A DNA stretch of 64,000 nucleotides, from contig CM060852.1 in NCBI GenBank assembly GCA_030737835.1, positions 20,383,868 to 20,447,867 on the forward strand, given 5' to 3'. The notes under the pieces were generated by a model. The model did no database searches. It worked only from the letters and a program-made list of their open reading frames with translations, and was not told the origin of the DNA. Below are positions 35,673 to 47,779 of this stretch, in pieces. This stretch comes from Acorus gramineus (taxonomy: Eukaryota > Streptophyta > Magnoliopsida > Acorales > Acoraceae). Position numbers and translations under genes: made by a program. Position 1 is the first letter of the stretch. Every line of letters starts with the position of its first letter.

Positions 35673-36825
35673 GGGTTTAAGACATGTAAGTCCCTACAAA
35701 TATGGAAAAACTCATATAAGTCCCTAAGCGTACGAGTCATTGAAAACTCATAAAAACCTAATTATCATCAATGAGTTAAATTTACATCCAAACTTAACGG
35801 AATATTCCTAGAATATTTCATCACATATAATTATGTAGACATTGAAGTCCTTATAAACAGTCATACAGACAAATTAGTCCCTGCAAAAGATAAAATTGCC
35901 CCTAAAAGACTTTTACATTAAATTGTATATACATTGCAGTCCCTATAAATAATCATAAAGCCAAATTAGTCCATGCAAAAGATAAAATTTCCCCTGAAAG
36001 ATTTTTACATTTAGTTGGATAAACATTACAGTCCTTATAAACAATCGTAAAGACAAATTGGTCCCTGCAAAAGACAGAAATGCCCGTGAAGGATTATTAC
36101 ATTTAATTGTGTGGACATTACAGTCCGTTTAAACAATCATAATGATAAATAATATAATTTTTTTTTATTTATTTTTCATCTTCTATCCTATCACTCACAC
36201 TCCACTTGAACAAGTAATGAGTAATGCTCTTTTCTTTAAGGTGTTTGCTTGTTTTGAAATACCTTCAAATTGGGATCTTCAGGTGGAGTGTGAACGATAG
36301 GATAGAAGATGGAAAAAAAAAATTATATTATTTGTCTTTATGATTATTTATAAGGAATGTAATGTCTACACAATTAAATGCAAAAATTCTTCAAGGGGTG
36401 TTTTTGTCTTTTATAGGGGTCAATTTGTCTTTACGATTGTTTATAAGGACTGTAATGTCCATCCAATTAAATATAAAAGTATTTCAGGTGCAATTTTATC
36501 TTTTGCGAGGACTAATTTGTCTTTATGATTGTTTATAGGGACTGCAATGTGTACACAATTTAATGTAAAAGTTTTTCATGGGTAATTTTATCTTTTGTAG
36601 GGACTAATTTGTCTTTATGACTGTTTATAAGGACTTCAATGTCTACACAGTTACATGTAATAGAATATTCTGGGAATATTCCGTTAAGTTTGAATGAAAA
36701 TTTAATTCAAGGATGATATTTGAGTTTTAATTCTGAATTTTTAGGGACTCGTATGTCTGTCACAATTTTAGCAGGGACTTATATAGGTTTTTCCATGTTT
36801 GTAGGGATTTAAATGTCTTTAACCC
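35673..36825. mobile_element. Mutator-like foldback element, 1153 bp, 9-bp target duplication
   Basis: The ends GGGTTTAAGACATGTAAGTC and, inverted, GGGTTAAAGACATTTAAATC are flanked by the perfect 9-bp repeat AAAAATAAA at 35664-35672 and 36826-36834. Each arm, roughly 500 bp, contains several degenerate units of about 93 bp carrying CAGTCCCTATAAACAATCAT and GCAAAAGATAAAATTGCCCC type words. The arms meet at about 36165-36310. No transposase is encoded. Confidence 0.87.
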
Positions 36826-36834
36826 AAAAATAAA

Positions 36835-38439
36835 ATTCAAATGACATATACCCATAAATTATTTAATTTTATTTGAAAATTCCATATTTTTAATTAATTA
36901 TTAGAGAATTTTTTTTGTTTAAAATTAAAAAAATGTAATTATCTATTTAAAATCTAAAGATAAGATTAAAAGAAGAAATACTGATTTTGGATAATATTGG
37001 ATTTTAATAAATTTGTTAAAGGGTAAAGACGTAAAATTCTGTTACATACATTGAAAACCCTTTGTAATATATAGATTTATGAAATCTAATTATTTATCTA
37101 AATCTTAAGATAAAATTAAAAGAATAAATATGAGTTTTGGATAATATTAGACTTTAATAAAAATATTAGGGCTAAGGATGTACTATTGTGTTACATATAA
37201 TTAAAAACACTTTTAGTTAGTATAATAGATAGATAGATTGTGAACATAAGTAAGATACGACTAGATTTATGACTGACAAGTGATTAGTCTTCTGATTTTG
37301 GAATAATGAGATGATTTGTTTCAACCCAACCTTTGAAATTATTTTACAATGGCACACGCTTTCATTTTTTCAGGACATCATGTTTTTTAATACTTAGGTA
37401 GATATTTGCTACTCGATTTTATTTCTAAATAATCGAATTACAAATTTTAAAATGAGGGAGAGTAGACAAAATAAATTAAAAAGACAAATAAAGTGAATTT
37501 GCACTAATCGTCTCCCGGGTACGTAAAAGAAACATCTAACCTAAAGGAGACCGAAACACCAAGTACGTTTACCCCACGATGCAAAGACGCCCATTTTGGA
37601 AGTAGATATCACGTGCCGATGCAATATCTTTCCCCCAATCTCACAAGTTTGAACAGAATATTTTCCACATGTTTTCTTGATATGGATGCACTTTGTTATC
37701 AAGACAGTATTTGAACGAAATAGAGGTGTACTGATTTGGCGAGTTTGTTCTATTCTGGAACAATGAAGACCAATACTAGAGTTGGACTCTATATTCTTAA
37801 GACGTTATTCGCCCCACACTGGTGCTCACGGATAGTGGCGAAGGTCTCCCAGGATACAACAGTCGACTCTCCACAGTAGTAACACTTCAAACCGAGGGGA
37901 CAGTGAACTGACTGTATTTTCTCCAACTCTTTTTGACTGGAATGGCTATGAAACTCAAACGCAAACTCCAAGGGACTGAATGCATGCAGAGACTGGGTGG
38001 GATTTATAGGGTAGAAAATCGATTGAAAAGGCTCTTGGAGGAGTCCATTCCTCTGTTTCAGTTTTCACTGAAATAGAGTCTGAGGAACCTCTCCATTCAA
38101 ACATGAAGTGCCAAGTGCACCTCTAAAATGCGCGCGCGACGCGTGCCATAAAAGCAATTCACTACAATACAAAGAACCTATCTTATAAATCCTCAATGTT
38201 TTTTTCAAACAACCGATATGGGACTATAGCTTTTCCTTCTTCCCCAATCACCAATCACTTTCATCATGTTATTAGGAGAACTTTGGATCCAATTTTCTCA
38301 TTCACCAAAAATTGGTTTTGAGAATGTAAATATATTACGAACACAATCCAATGGGTTTCCACTAAAAATAATTAGTAGAACTCAAACTCATTTTTAATCA
38401 AAACATGGTCCAAACCCAAGTTTTTCCAACACACTCCTC
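36835..38439. other. Unclassified repeat-like spacer
   Basis: AT-rich to 37500. The stretch 37500-38430 is less AT-rich and includes a short minus-strand frame (37971-37789) with a CYYCGES motif. It has no recognisable domain and no visible neighbouring exon. It may be transposon-derived but I could not place its ends. Confidence 0.35.
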
Positions 38440-38770
38440 TAAAAATCACTTTGTTGCTCCTTGCGTGTGCTCGATATCGTCCATGCCCCTGTCGGGACAA
38501 TGGATTGTGAGACCAATGCCGCTACTAAGTTGTCCTTCGTTCGTTTTAAGGCCTTGCCTGCTGCCCCACATCCATTTGATGGATTGAAAGGACGTCTCCT
38601 TGCCTGTGTGTGTAATCCGGTGGTAGTCCAGAAATGTTTCGCTACCTCGCATTCACAAAACAAGTGCTGAACAATTTCCGATGCTGCCGCGCATAACGCG
38701 CACGCCATTGGCTGGTTGGGCGCCCATTTAGCCCTATATATACACCTTGGTGAGGAGACGTTCCTTGACA
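38440..38770 (-). mobile_element. LINE ORF2 C-terminal fragment (reverse-transcriptase zinc-binding region)
   Basis: The minus-strand translation gives CALCAAASEIVQHLFCECEV and AKHFW, matching the CxxC...ExxxHLFxxCxxxxxxW pattern at the 3' end of plant LINE ORF2. The homology continues in a second frame (GSRQGLKTNEGQLSSGIGL), so at least one frameshift is present. No reverse transcriptase core lies upstream. It is a truncated dead copy. Confidence 0.7.
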
Positions 38771-40949
38771 ATTGACAACATTTGAATTGTATTCAATTTT
38801 CTCTCTATTCAAGTGCTTTTAGATGCAACTGAATATAGTCTCTGTACACTTTGTTTATATGTAGATACATTAAATTTTTTTGATATACCTATCAAGTTGT
38901 TAGAGGTTGTTTGTGTTTAAAGATCTCCCACTTCATCTATTATAAAACCTCGTATGCCACAAGTTGTTTTTATATATGACTTCATTACTCTAACACCAAC
39001 CAAATATAGTAATCTGTACCCATCCTTATTTAAAAGCATAGGTTTGTTGATATGTGATGAGACTTTGTTGTAGTACATGTAGAAGTCACATTAGTCTGTC
39101 ACTCTAGATATAAAATGAGACTTTTGAGAAACAAAATAAGAAGAAAACAGAGCGAAATATAGCCCATGGAAGAACTAAACCTCAAACATTCATAATTTTT
39201 TATTCATGCATCAAAATGACTTCTATTATATATCAAATTCGAGTACCTGAATAAGTCTCTCACAATGGAGAAAGGGCTGAAGGCACACCGGGGATTACTA
39301 GATTTTCAAAAATTCTTTCAATTTGATACTCAAAAGTCAGTTTTTTTGAAAAATGGATCACTCATAATAATTTATTATATTAAAAGAGTTGATTGGTAGG
39401 TGAATTCAGCTATTAAAGGATCTTGTTAAAATAATAAAAAACTATAATTCTATCATTAAGATGCTGTTTGGACAGAGACAAACTATTATGAGGTTTATGA
39501 CTATTCGAGGAATATATAAAAATACCAGTGAGATAAGTAATTTTCTTTTTTATTGTGTTTTTAATTATTCTCGTTAGGAAACATAATAATGAAATTTTTA
39601 TTGTTTGGTTGATCATGGATAAGTTGTGGATGAAATGTAAATAAGATGTAGATAATGATCTATAAAATGTGAAAAAATGATTTGATATATGGACCCTCTT
39701 TATGCTAGTGAAAGGAATAACACAATTATAGGGGGGGCCCAAAATATAAATATCAGCTTATTAACTACCTATTGTGACATAACTATACCCATCTATGCTT
39801 TCCACCAACTTTTTTGGCTTATTCTCCTCCTAAATATTCTTATTCTATCTCTATTCCACTACCCAAACTTCACCTAAAAGTATGTTTTTATTATACTATT
39901 GTATGATAAAAAAAAAAACAAAAACAAAGGGTTTCTGGCTTTAAATTCTTTTTGGTGGATTCAACATTTCACTTTAAAATTAAATCTTTTCATCTCTTTA
40001 GCTACCACTATGTCACCATGATAGAGAACTCTGGTTATGTAAACAATTCAGTGACATCCAAGTGGGATAAGGTGTTCATATTTTAATGTTGGCAAGATCT
40101 ATGCCATTTTTAGGGTTTGATTCCCAGATAATGAAAGCTGACCATTAATAACCATGCCAAAATGAACCCGTAACAGTGACATGGAATCTTAGCAAAATTT
40201 TTTATTTGACTTGTAGGAAGGCCAAAGTTGATATACTGATTACAACTTGCATCAGAAATAATGCAATATTTCAGAATAAGACAGGCCGATTCGGATTCTG
40301 GAATAATATGTATCCACCAATTCTTGCTTTCTATGCTGTCAGCCTCATGGTGTATGTTAGTTTGATATATGAAATGAGATTTGCTACACCCAATCTTAAA
40401 AATCGCTCTAAAATCACCTCCAAGTCATATACACTTATTTAGAGGTTATATGCATTATTTATACATTACATAAAAAAAATCTCACATGCATATGACTTTA
40501 AACAAAAGTTATATGGTAGTTTTAAGGGTTAAGTGTATCATTTTTCATATAAAATGTATGAAACAGCAATTACGGTTTATCTTTTATGTCTTTATTCTTG
40601 ATTTTAATTCCGATGTGTCTATCATCATTTAAATTTAATTTGAGATGGAAGAGTGGGAGAGACCAAGTTTAGGCTACAGAGTTTGGCAGTCCATTTGGCC
40701 TGACTCACACAATTAATTAATCATCTAAGTCATTTTAATCTCTCTTAATTTATAAATGCAAAAAAAAAAAAAAAAAAAGTTACCATAGTTAAAAAAAAAA
40801 GAAGAAGAAACTATTGAGCTAAAAAACAGGGTCAAAAATAAAACTTGTTAGCTTCTTTTATCCTCAGGAGACTAGTGTAACTCATGCATTAAGGAATGTG
40901 ATACAATGGCATAATGGCTTGCGGAAAGAAAAGAACTCCCCATGTTCAC
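38771..40949. other. AT-rich spacer with a MITE remnant
   Basis: No gene found. A degraded member of the 9599-10042 MITE family occupies about 39462-39745. The remainder is AT-rich, with A-runs near 39908 and 40760. Confidence 0.45.
39462..39745. mobile_element. Degraded MITE of the 9599-10042 family
   Basis: Interior words TTTTTAATTATTCTCGTTAG, TTGTTTGGTTGATCATGGAT and AATAAGATGTAGATAATG follow the same order as in the other copies. The left end begins near CTGTTTGGACAGAGAC. Ends are approximate. Confidence 0.6.
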
Positions 40950-40952
40950 TAA

Positions 40953-41163
40953 GGGTCCGTTTGGCAAAAGCCTCGGGGACACTACGTCCATTGAACGCGA
41001 GAAGCAGGTTTTTTGTGTGTCGGTGACGCGAGGAAAAAACACACAAAATGTCGGGGGAAGAAACCAAATGCAGAAATGAAAAAACCTGTGTGGCTCATTG
41101 ACTGCGTCGGCCGGTGTTGCTGCCGTCAATGTGGGTGGGAGGTCCTTGCCAAATGGACACAGA
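40953..41163. mobile_element. Tourist-like MITE (candidate), TAA duplication
   Basis: The left end GGGTCCGTTTGGCAA is matched in inverse by TTGCCAAATGGACAC near the right end. TAA flanks the element at 40950-40952 and 41164-41166. The size (211 bp), 3-bp TAA duplication and GGGxCxGTTTGG termini suggest PIF/Harbinger, but the TIR is short and imperfect. Confidence 0.6.
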
Positions 41164-41166
41164 TAA

Positions 41167-42493
41167 GGATGAACACAAAATTAATTATGTACAAACTTGA
41201 TTTATTTTACTTTCTTATTTCCCTTTATTTCAATTGAATAGGAACATTTCATTCAAAATTGGTAGTGTTAATGCAATTTATCAATTGAATGTGGGCGTCC
41301 ACTAAAAAAGAGAGTCATTGTTACATACAGTTCTTTTTGCAGTTTCAAATACAGTCTTATATACTTCGTTGATCCCTTTCACTCGTTGTTACTTAATTAA
41401 ATTTTTTTCATATTTTCTATAAATGATACTATTCAATATTTCACTTTTTATAAAAGTATACACCCATTGAGTGAGTTATATGATTTAAAAAAAAATATAA
41501 ATATAAATAGACTGGTATCTTGGATTGTATAACATTTTCCACTAATTCCCCACATGAAATATTGAGGGCTAAAAGTTTGTTGGGCCTTCTGTTATTGATG
41601 ATCTATCAGCCCATATATTAAGTGACAGAGATCATTTATTGAGGGAAAACGTTATTTTAAGCCATAATTGTAGCTCTTTATGTTTTTATTTTTAGGTATA
41701 TATTTAGTTAATGGAATATATTATTTTATAAAAATACATACTCGTATGAATATAATATATATATTTTAAGTTTTTCATAATAGAATATATAATGATATAG
41801 TGCAATATAAATATACTACCAGGTGTTTTCATATATTGTATCAGTGATTTGGCGATTGCAAATAGGATTATAAAACGGATCGAGTGTATGATGTATAGTG
41901 TCATTTATTAAGTTTGTGCTGGTTGACAAGAGTTAATCAACAAAAATGAATTAATATATAAATTTCTATGAAAAGCTCTCCCACCAAGTTCTTAAGCAAA
42001 ATTTAATTGATGATAAAAAATTTGACATTTGATTACTCAGACAAATTGTAAGCCAACGTGTCATCCTACCAAAATCAGTTTTTGGTACGAATGTTATGAC
42101 TTTTGTAATTGATCCGCATGTCCAATTTGACATCTTCTTACAAGTAAAATTTAAAATCTAAAACTATAAACCAATTTTTTGTTTCATTATTTCAACTGAT
42201 CCTCTGAAGAACCAAATTTTCCAAACAAAGAAAAAGTGATTGCAAACCAAGTGTTGGTGAATCCATTTTTCCATGGCATTATTTTTCTGATGTGGAAATG
42301 GATTCCAAGCTAAAACTGCTAGCTAAAAATATTTTTTCTATAACAAAAAATACAGTTTTTTTTTAATCTTGAATTAAATACACACACACATGTATCAATG
42401 TATGTATGTATGTACACACTCTATATGTTCTTGTTTTCATAAATTAAAGCCATCCTTGCATTTGTCATGCACAATTGACAACTTTCTCATTAT
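41167..42493. other. AT-rich spacer
   Basis: AT-rich sequence with no gene, RNA or bounded repeat I can support. Confidence 0.45.
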
Positions 42494-42498
42494 ATAAC

Positions 42499-42874
42499 TG
42501 ATGCAGCACGATCATGGACTGTTCGATTGGCATTGAGGACCATCAAATGGACGATTATAGATGATTTACAATTTTTACTATTTTTGATAGTTTTAGAGTT
42601 TGTTAGGATTTATTTTATTTGTTTTAGTTACTATATTTAGATTTGAATTTCAAATAATTATTTGAATTTGAATTTGAATATTACTTAGAAATTGATTATT
42701 AAAGTTTGTTTATTTTCTCTATTGTATTTTGTTATCCTAAGAGGATCAACAACTACATAGAATTCTATCGTTTTTGGTATTCTTAGGAATCAACAACGTC
42801 GTAAGAGCCTGCAAACCTCTCATCCCTGAAGGTTGATCGGGTCAGTAGAAAAGTGTGATCCTCACGCTACATCA
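42499..42874. mobile_element. Small solo LTR (376 bp)
   Basis: It begins TGATGCAGCACG and ends CGCTACATCA, so the termini are TG...CA and imperfectly inverted. It is flanked by the perfect 5-bp direct repeat ATAAC at 42494-42498 and 42875-42879. No second LTR or internal region adjoins it. It is a fossil left by LTR recombination, or part of a very short TRIM-type element. The family was not assigned. The intact duplication suggests moderate age. Confidence 0.75.
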
Positions 42875-42940
42875 ATAACTCGTGTTGGCGTGGAGCACCA
42901 CATAAAATTTTTATTAATACAATAGCAATTCAACCAAGTC

Positions 42941-43485
42941 TAGAGGTGCAACTTGGGCGGGTTGAACCTGACCCAACCCGGTTCATGGGCAGATTTGGGT
43001 TGAGGTTTTTCTCTGCCGGGTTCAACCCGACCCGAATCCGAACTAACCTGAACCCAATTCAGATTAGGTTCGGGTTGGGGGGTCGGGTTATGCGGGCTCA
43101 ACCCGAACCCGAATTGGTGAAAGTTTTTTTTATATTTTTGTTGAAAAGCGATAAAGTTATGTTTAACTTAATTAAAATTTAGAATATGTATTCATAAACT
43201 ATTTAGATTTTGTAAGTTTTTTTTTACGGTGAATATACATTTAATTAATTAGAGTTTATTGTGTTGTTTATTAAATAATTTTTATGATCTTTTAAGTATT
43301 AAATCCGAGCCTGACCCGAGCCTGATCCGAACCCGAACCCGACCCGAACCCGCTGGTTGAGGTCGGGTTCGGGTTCGGGTTGAACCTTTCGGGTTGAGGT
43401 CGGGTTCGGGCTCAGGTTCGGGTTGGGCTCTATGCAATGTGGGTTAAAACCGAACCAGACCCAACCCGTCCAAGTTGCACCCCTA
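42941..43485. mobile_element. Non-autonomous hAT element with GGGTTCGGGTT arrays
   Basis: The ends TAGAGGTGCAACTTGG and, inverted, TAGGGGTGCAACTTGG are flanked by the perfect 8-bp repeat ACCAAGTC (42933-42940, 43486-43493). Both subterminal regions, and only those, are packed with short GGGTCGGGTT / AACCCGAACCC words in alternating orientation; the middle is AT-rich. It has no coding capacity. The length is 545 bp. Confidence 0.93.
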
Positions 43486-43969
43486 ACCAAGTCATCTCTT
43501 GACATGTTGGTAAAAGGGTGCGCGTCCTCCCTTATCAAAAAATTATAAAATAAAATATAAAGTGCCCTTCACAATCAAAATTAACATGCAAAAATAATAT
43601 ACATTAATTTCTACTAGATTCAATGGCTGATCGCATCAGGTCTTAATCTTAGATAAAAAGATGCCTTACGAGATCGAGATGCTCCTGGGACCTTAAGAAG
43701 GTCATCTTTCAATCTTGACATCCTCTTTTGAGTAAATTTTTGCATGCTGTTGTTGTTGAATCATGATATTATGGTATCATTCGCCGCCTCAAATGATCTT
43801 GATAACTAAAAGAAGCATTTTAATCATATGCCAAATGATCCGTTGATGGGTGAAATGGTTGAATTTTTCAGCCTGATTCCATACGTTCCTTCAAAATATT
43901 TCTTTGGACTCAACCACATCATAGTTATCTCAAATGATTCCTCTCATAATATCAACAAACACATCAATT

Positions 43970-44067
43970 GTGGCATACCCTCTTAGCGGGGTGGTTGAAA
44001 CCCACCCTCTCCCAAAGAGAGGTCGGGGGTTTGATTCTTACCAAGCAAAAAAAAAAGAAAAAAGAAA
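43970..44067 (+). mobile_element. tRNA-derived SINE with 16-bp target duplication
   Basis: Direct repeats AACAAACACATCAATT lie at 43954-43969 and 44068-44083. The element shows an A-box-like TTAGCGGGGTGGTT, B-box-like GGGGGTTTGATTCTT and an A-rich tail. It is 98 bp and in the + orientation. Confidence 0.9.
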
Positions 44068-44338
44068 AACAAACACATCAATTCTCATCTTAGTAGACTA
44101 CAAATATATCAATATAATCCTCATCTTGCATTAGTATGGTCTCATTGATAAGGGACCCCTTCTCTTGATATGGTTTTCAAGGAAGAAAAAGAAGAAGAGG
44201 AAAACCTCACAAATAGCCTCAAGCATAATAAGAGTGTATGGTGAGCTTATAATGGGGGGAGAAAAAGGAGAAAAATTAAACTTTCTCAACAATCATCAAA
44301 GTTACCTTGATAAAAATAAAAACCAATCTTTAACCCCG

Positions 44339-44806
44339 GCCCCGTTTAGATCACGGGTTAAGGAAGTATAAGGGGGTATAAGGGTATTATAAGAATGGAT
44401 AGGAAAAATGATTCTTTGTTTGCATAGTATAACTTGGTATTACTATACCAATATAAATGAGTATAACAATTCTAATTAACCCCTAAGATAAATTATACTC
44501 AGTTTATCTATTCCCATTGATAAGTGAGGCCCACCATCACATTAAAAAAAATCATATCTCATCACATCAAATCACCTATCAACACCTCTTATACATTAAT
44601 AGGGTCCACGTGTCAAATCAACTTTTTACACCTTATTTATATTTTATTTTTCATCAACCAAACAAATCAATATTTATTCTTACATTTTTTAATGAGAATA
44701 AAAAAAAACACGACCAAACAGAAAATCTCTTATTCATGTAGAATTGTTATCTATATTGATATAGTTAACTATCCAGAATAATTCATTTTCTCAATCTAAA
44801 CGGGGC
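44339..44806. mobile_element. MITE with GCCCCGTTTAGAT terminal inverted repeats
   Basis: The left end GCCCCGTTTAGATCACGG is matched by ATCTAAACGGGGC at the right end. The interior (CAAATCAACTTTTTACACC, TTTATATTTTATTTTTCATC) is the reverse orientation of the 9599-10042 family. It is 468 bp, without a clear target duplication. Confidence 0.75.
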
Positions 44807-46524
44807 GAACCTTCTAACATCTTTGAATGGTCGAAAAGAGTCTCTCACTCCAACTATTAAATAGATCCATCAAAGTCGGGTAACATTACATGTGGAACCT
44901 ACAAGTGGAGCCCGCACTTGTAAAATTTATTCCTTTTAGTGTTATGTCAAAGATATATTGCTGGGGCACTTATTATGGCCAGGAAGATGGGAGGAAAAGA
45001 TCAAAAGCATATCCCTCACTCTCTATAAGAGAAACCATTTTATTATTACACCCTATTTAAGAGAAAGAAAACTTTGCTGTTGCATATTGTTGTGTTGTGA
45101 TAATGCAATGGGTGCAGCAGTCTTTGATGTTGGTGTTGTGTTATGCAGGTTTGGTCCACAATGATTCCTTTTGTCAAAGACAAAATGAATTTGGTGTTAA
45201 AGTATTGTTTGAAGACAAAATGCAGATCGAGTCTTCGGTGTTTGGATTCCTTATTCTATTTAATTAAAATTTTGCTGATTTATTATAACCATAACTTTTA
45301 TCTATACATTAAATAACTGAAAAGATTTGTTTGGATTAAATTATGAATAATTAGGATGCTAAGATTGTATTGGATTGTTGAGTGTGGTTTCTTATATGTT
45401 ATACAACATGTCAACATGCTCAAGACTCAGGAGGCCCATAAATTAATTACTCCTTTGTTAAAGATCAGAGTGAGTATGTTATAATAGTGTATATTTTATT
45501 AGGTATTTTGAAATAGACAAATCAAACTCTATACCAAAATAACCATGTCTGCAGATTCACTTTTCCTCAAGCAGTGATGAACAGATGCATATATAGCTTT
45601 TTGTTTCCTACTGTTTTGCATGTTCATCCTTTAGAACCCGTTTTCAAATGACTGTTAACATTTATGCTCTTTTTAGTACTTTTGATTCCTTTTGTTATAA
45701 GACAATGATTTGATTTTTTATCGACGTGATTAAGTCATACATAACTATTTAGTCCATGTGTTTAGATGCTATTTCTCACGTTATTGAAACCCATGGATAG
45801 CTTTGATGACTATTGTTTTCCATGATCCATCTCCTAGGACTAGTTTTAAAATGACTTACATACATTGTCTTCATATAATATAATTCAAATATAAGCAAAA
45901 TATAAAATGATTTATAGCTTCGTCTGTAGTCGAGAGGCGATCTCCAGCCTCCTATAGCCTCTATTAGTGAAATGTATATTGTCTTAGTATAATATATACT
46001 TCATTAGTGTTGTATATAAAGATTAAAATTTTTCATTTTTTAAAATATAAAATTATATATTGGTTTATCTAGATATATACATCATCATTTATAATAATAT
46101 ATACTTTATTAGATGATTACATATTTTAACAAAAAATCAAAATAATTGAGGATTGAAAATAAGACCGAGGCACACGAGGCTATATATTTTATAATGGTTT
46201 TCTTTTTACACGTGGAGCAACTCAAGTTGTAATTTTTTAAGATATTTTTTTTTTATACAAAATGAAAATGATGGATCAACTCATACCTCACATTATGCCT
46301 CACCTACCCAGTTTGACTATGTCATAATTAAAATGCTTTTGATGCTCAGTGTGACAAAAACATGCACAACAATAATAGCTTTGTCGAACTATAGTTTTGT
46401 TCGATTGTTACACTTTGAACGGTCATCAGGTGGATTAGTCGATATAATGCTCAATCCAAGCTCAATCTAAGTGCTACTTAACACAATATATATTACAGCC
46501 CCATTTGCAGTGTTATATATCCAA
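44807..46524. other. AT-rich spacer
   Basis: No gene, RNA or bounded repeat I can support. Short open frames only. Confidence 0.45.
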
Positions 46525-46532
46525 CTCATTGG

Positions 46533-46961
46533 TTGGGGTGGTAAACGAATCGGGCGCTCGGGCTCGACTCGGTTGAAACTCATTAGTTTGAATAATTTTT
46601 AAAACTCGGTTATAAATGACCAGATCCTGAGCCGAGCCGGAGCTCATACGAGCTTGTTTCGAATATGATTGTTTAATGATGATTTTCTAACATGATTGTC
46701 TATTTTTAATATGTTATCTGTTTTTTGCATGTTTTAATTATTAAATGAGCTTTTTTAAAAAACTAAACGAGCTTTTTTTTAATTAAACGAGCCTGAGCTC
46801 AAGCTTTGGTTCGAGCTTGCACTCAAGCTCGTTTTACAAACGAGCTGAACCAAGCTTTAACTGGTTTTTCACGAGCTCAATGAGCCGAGTGTGGACACAA
46901 ATTTAAACTAGAAGTTTGAATATATCAAAACTCGATTCACTTGGCTCGTTTTCCACCCTTA
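46533..46961. mobile_element. Non-autonomous hAT element with CGAGC/GCTCG arrays
   Basis: The ends TTGGGGTGGTAAACGA and, inverted, TAAGGGTGGAAAACGA are flanked by CTCATTGG (46525-46532) and CTCATTGA (46962-46969), an 8-bp duplication with one mismatch. The subterminal regions are rich in GAGCTCG, CGAGCTT and AAACGAGC words. Non-coding, 429 bp. Confidence 0.88.
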
Positions 46962-47402
46962 CTCATTGATCACCTCCACTCACTACACAATAATCCTCGT
47001 TAAAATGTTTTTATATTTTTTTATAAATGAATTCATACCGTTTATTAAAATATATATTGATTTTTTATAAAAGTATATATCATTTTTGTTATTTGGGCTA
47101 TGGATTGAGTAATGTAAAACATAAAGAGGTGTCTCTATCTTCTTTTGCAACATGTAGGTTCGGTGAAAGATGGCATGTTGTGAGCCTCCAAAAAAAAGGA
47201 AAAAAAAAAAAAGGAATAAATTGCTGTTCTAATAATTAAAACAACCAGGATTCTGGTTGTAGCATCAGTGTTGTACTAAATATCCATCCAGATAGATTTT
47301 GTGTCGTTGGAGCAGTTACATTTGTCTGCGAATGGCAAGAAATCTCTGCAATTATGAACAGAGTTACCATACATATTTTATGTGGTTATATGTTAGTCGC
47401 TT

Positions 47403-47506
47403 GAGATTTGGGCGATCGGATGATTCATACGTGCTGTTGCATGGTGCTCTGTTTGAGATTTGCACGATCGGATGGTCCATACGTGATGTTGCATGGTGTT
47501 CTTCTG
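47403..47506 (+). repeat. Two-copy 52-bp tandem repeat
   Basis: GAGATTTG.GCGATCGGATG followed by CATACGTG and TTGCATGGTG occurs twice, 52 bases apart, with a few substitutions. It lies in spacer between the hAT at 46533 and the SINE at 47585. No gene is recognised around it. Confidence 0.75.
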
Positions 47507-47584
47507 TCCGCACAATATACCGCAATCCACACATAATCACTTCTCTCTCTCTATGTATATATAAGCCCCTATTTGAACCATATA

Positions 47585-47763
47585 TGTTTTTTTTTTTTTA
47601 TATTCGGAGGGACTCCCCATGGTTGACCTTAAGGTCGAGTTGGGAAGGTTACCTCCGCCTGTTTGTCTCGGTCCCACAAAAAATTCTTTCGAATAATTAC
47701 CAACAAATAAGTGAGTAAGTCAGCGGTTAAACCCTGAACTGTTGTACTAAGACCACTGGAGAC
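47585..47763 (-). mobile_element. SINE with 16-bp target duplication
   Basis: Direct repeats TTGAACCATATATGTT lie at 47573-47588 and 47764-47779; their tails overlap the poly-T (poly-A on the minus strand), so the left end is ambiguous by a few bases. The minus strand reads CAGTGGTCTTAGTACAAC, TTCAGGGTTTAACCGC (A/B-box-like), a TGGGACCGAGACAAAC block, and an A-tail. It is distinct in sequence from the other SINE copies here. Confidence 0.85.
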
Positions 47764-47779
47764 TTGAACCATATATGTT

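Noticed and set aside
37789-37971. Minus-strand frame with a CYYCGES motif
   Set aside because: Only 60 codons, no matching neighbouring exon, no family recognised; the region may be repeat-derived but no LTR-type ends or target duplication could be found.
11526-44067. tRNA-like A- and B-box motifs as possible tRNA genes
   Set aside because: They lack a cloverleaf and are followed by A-rich tails or flanked by target duplications, so they are SINEs.
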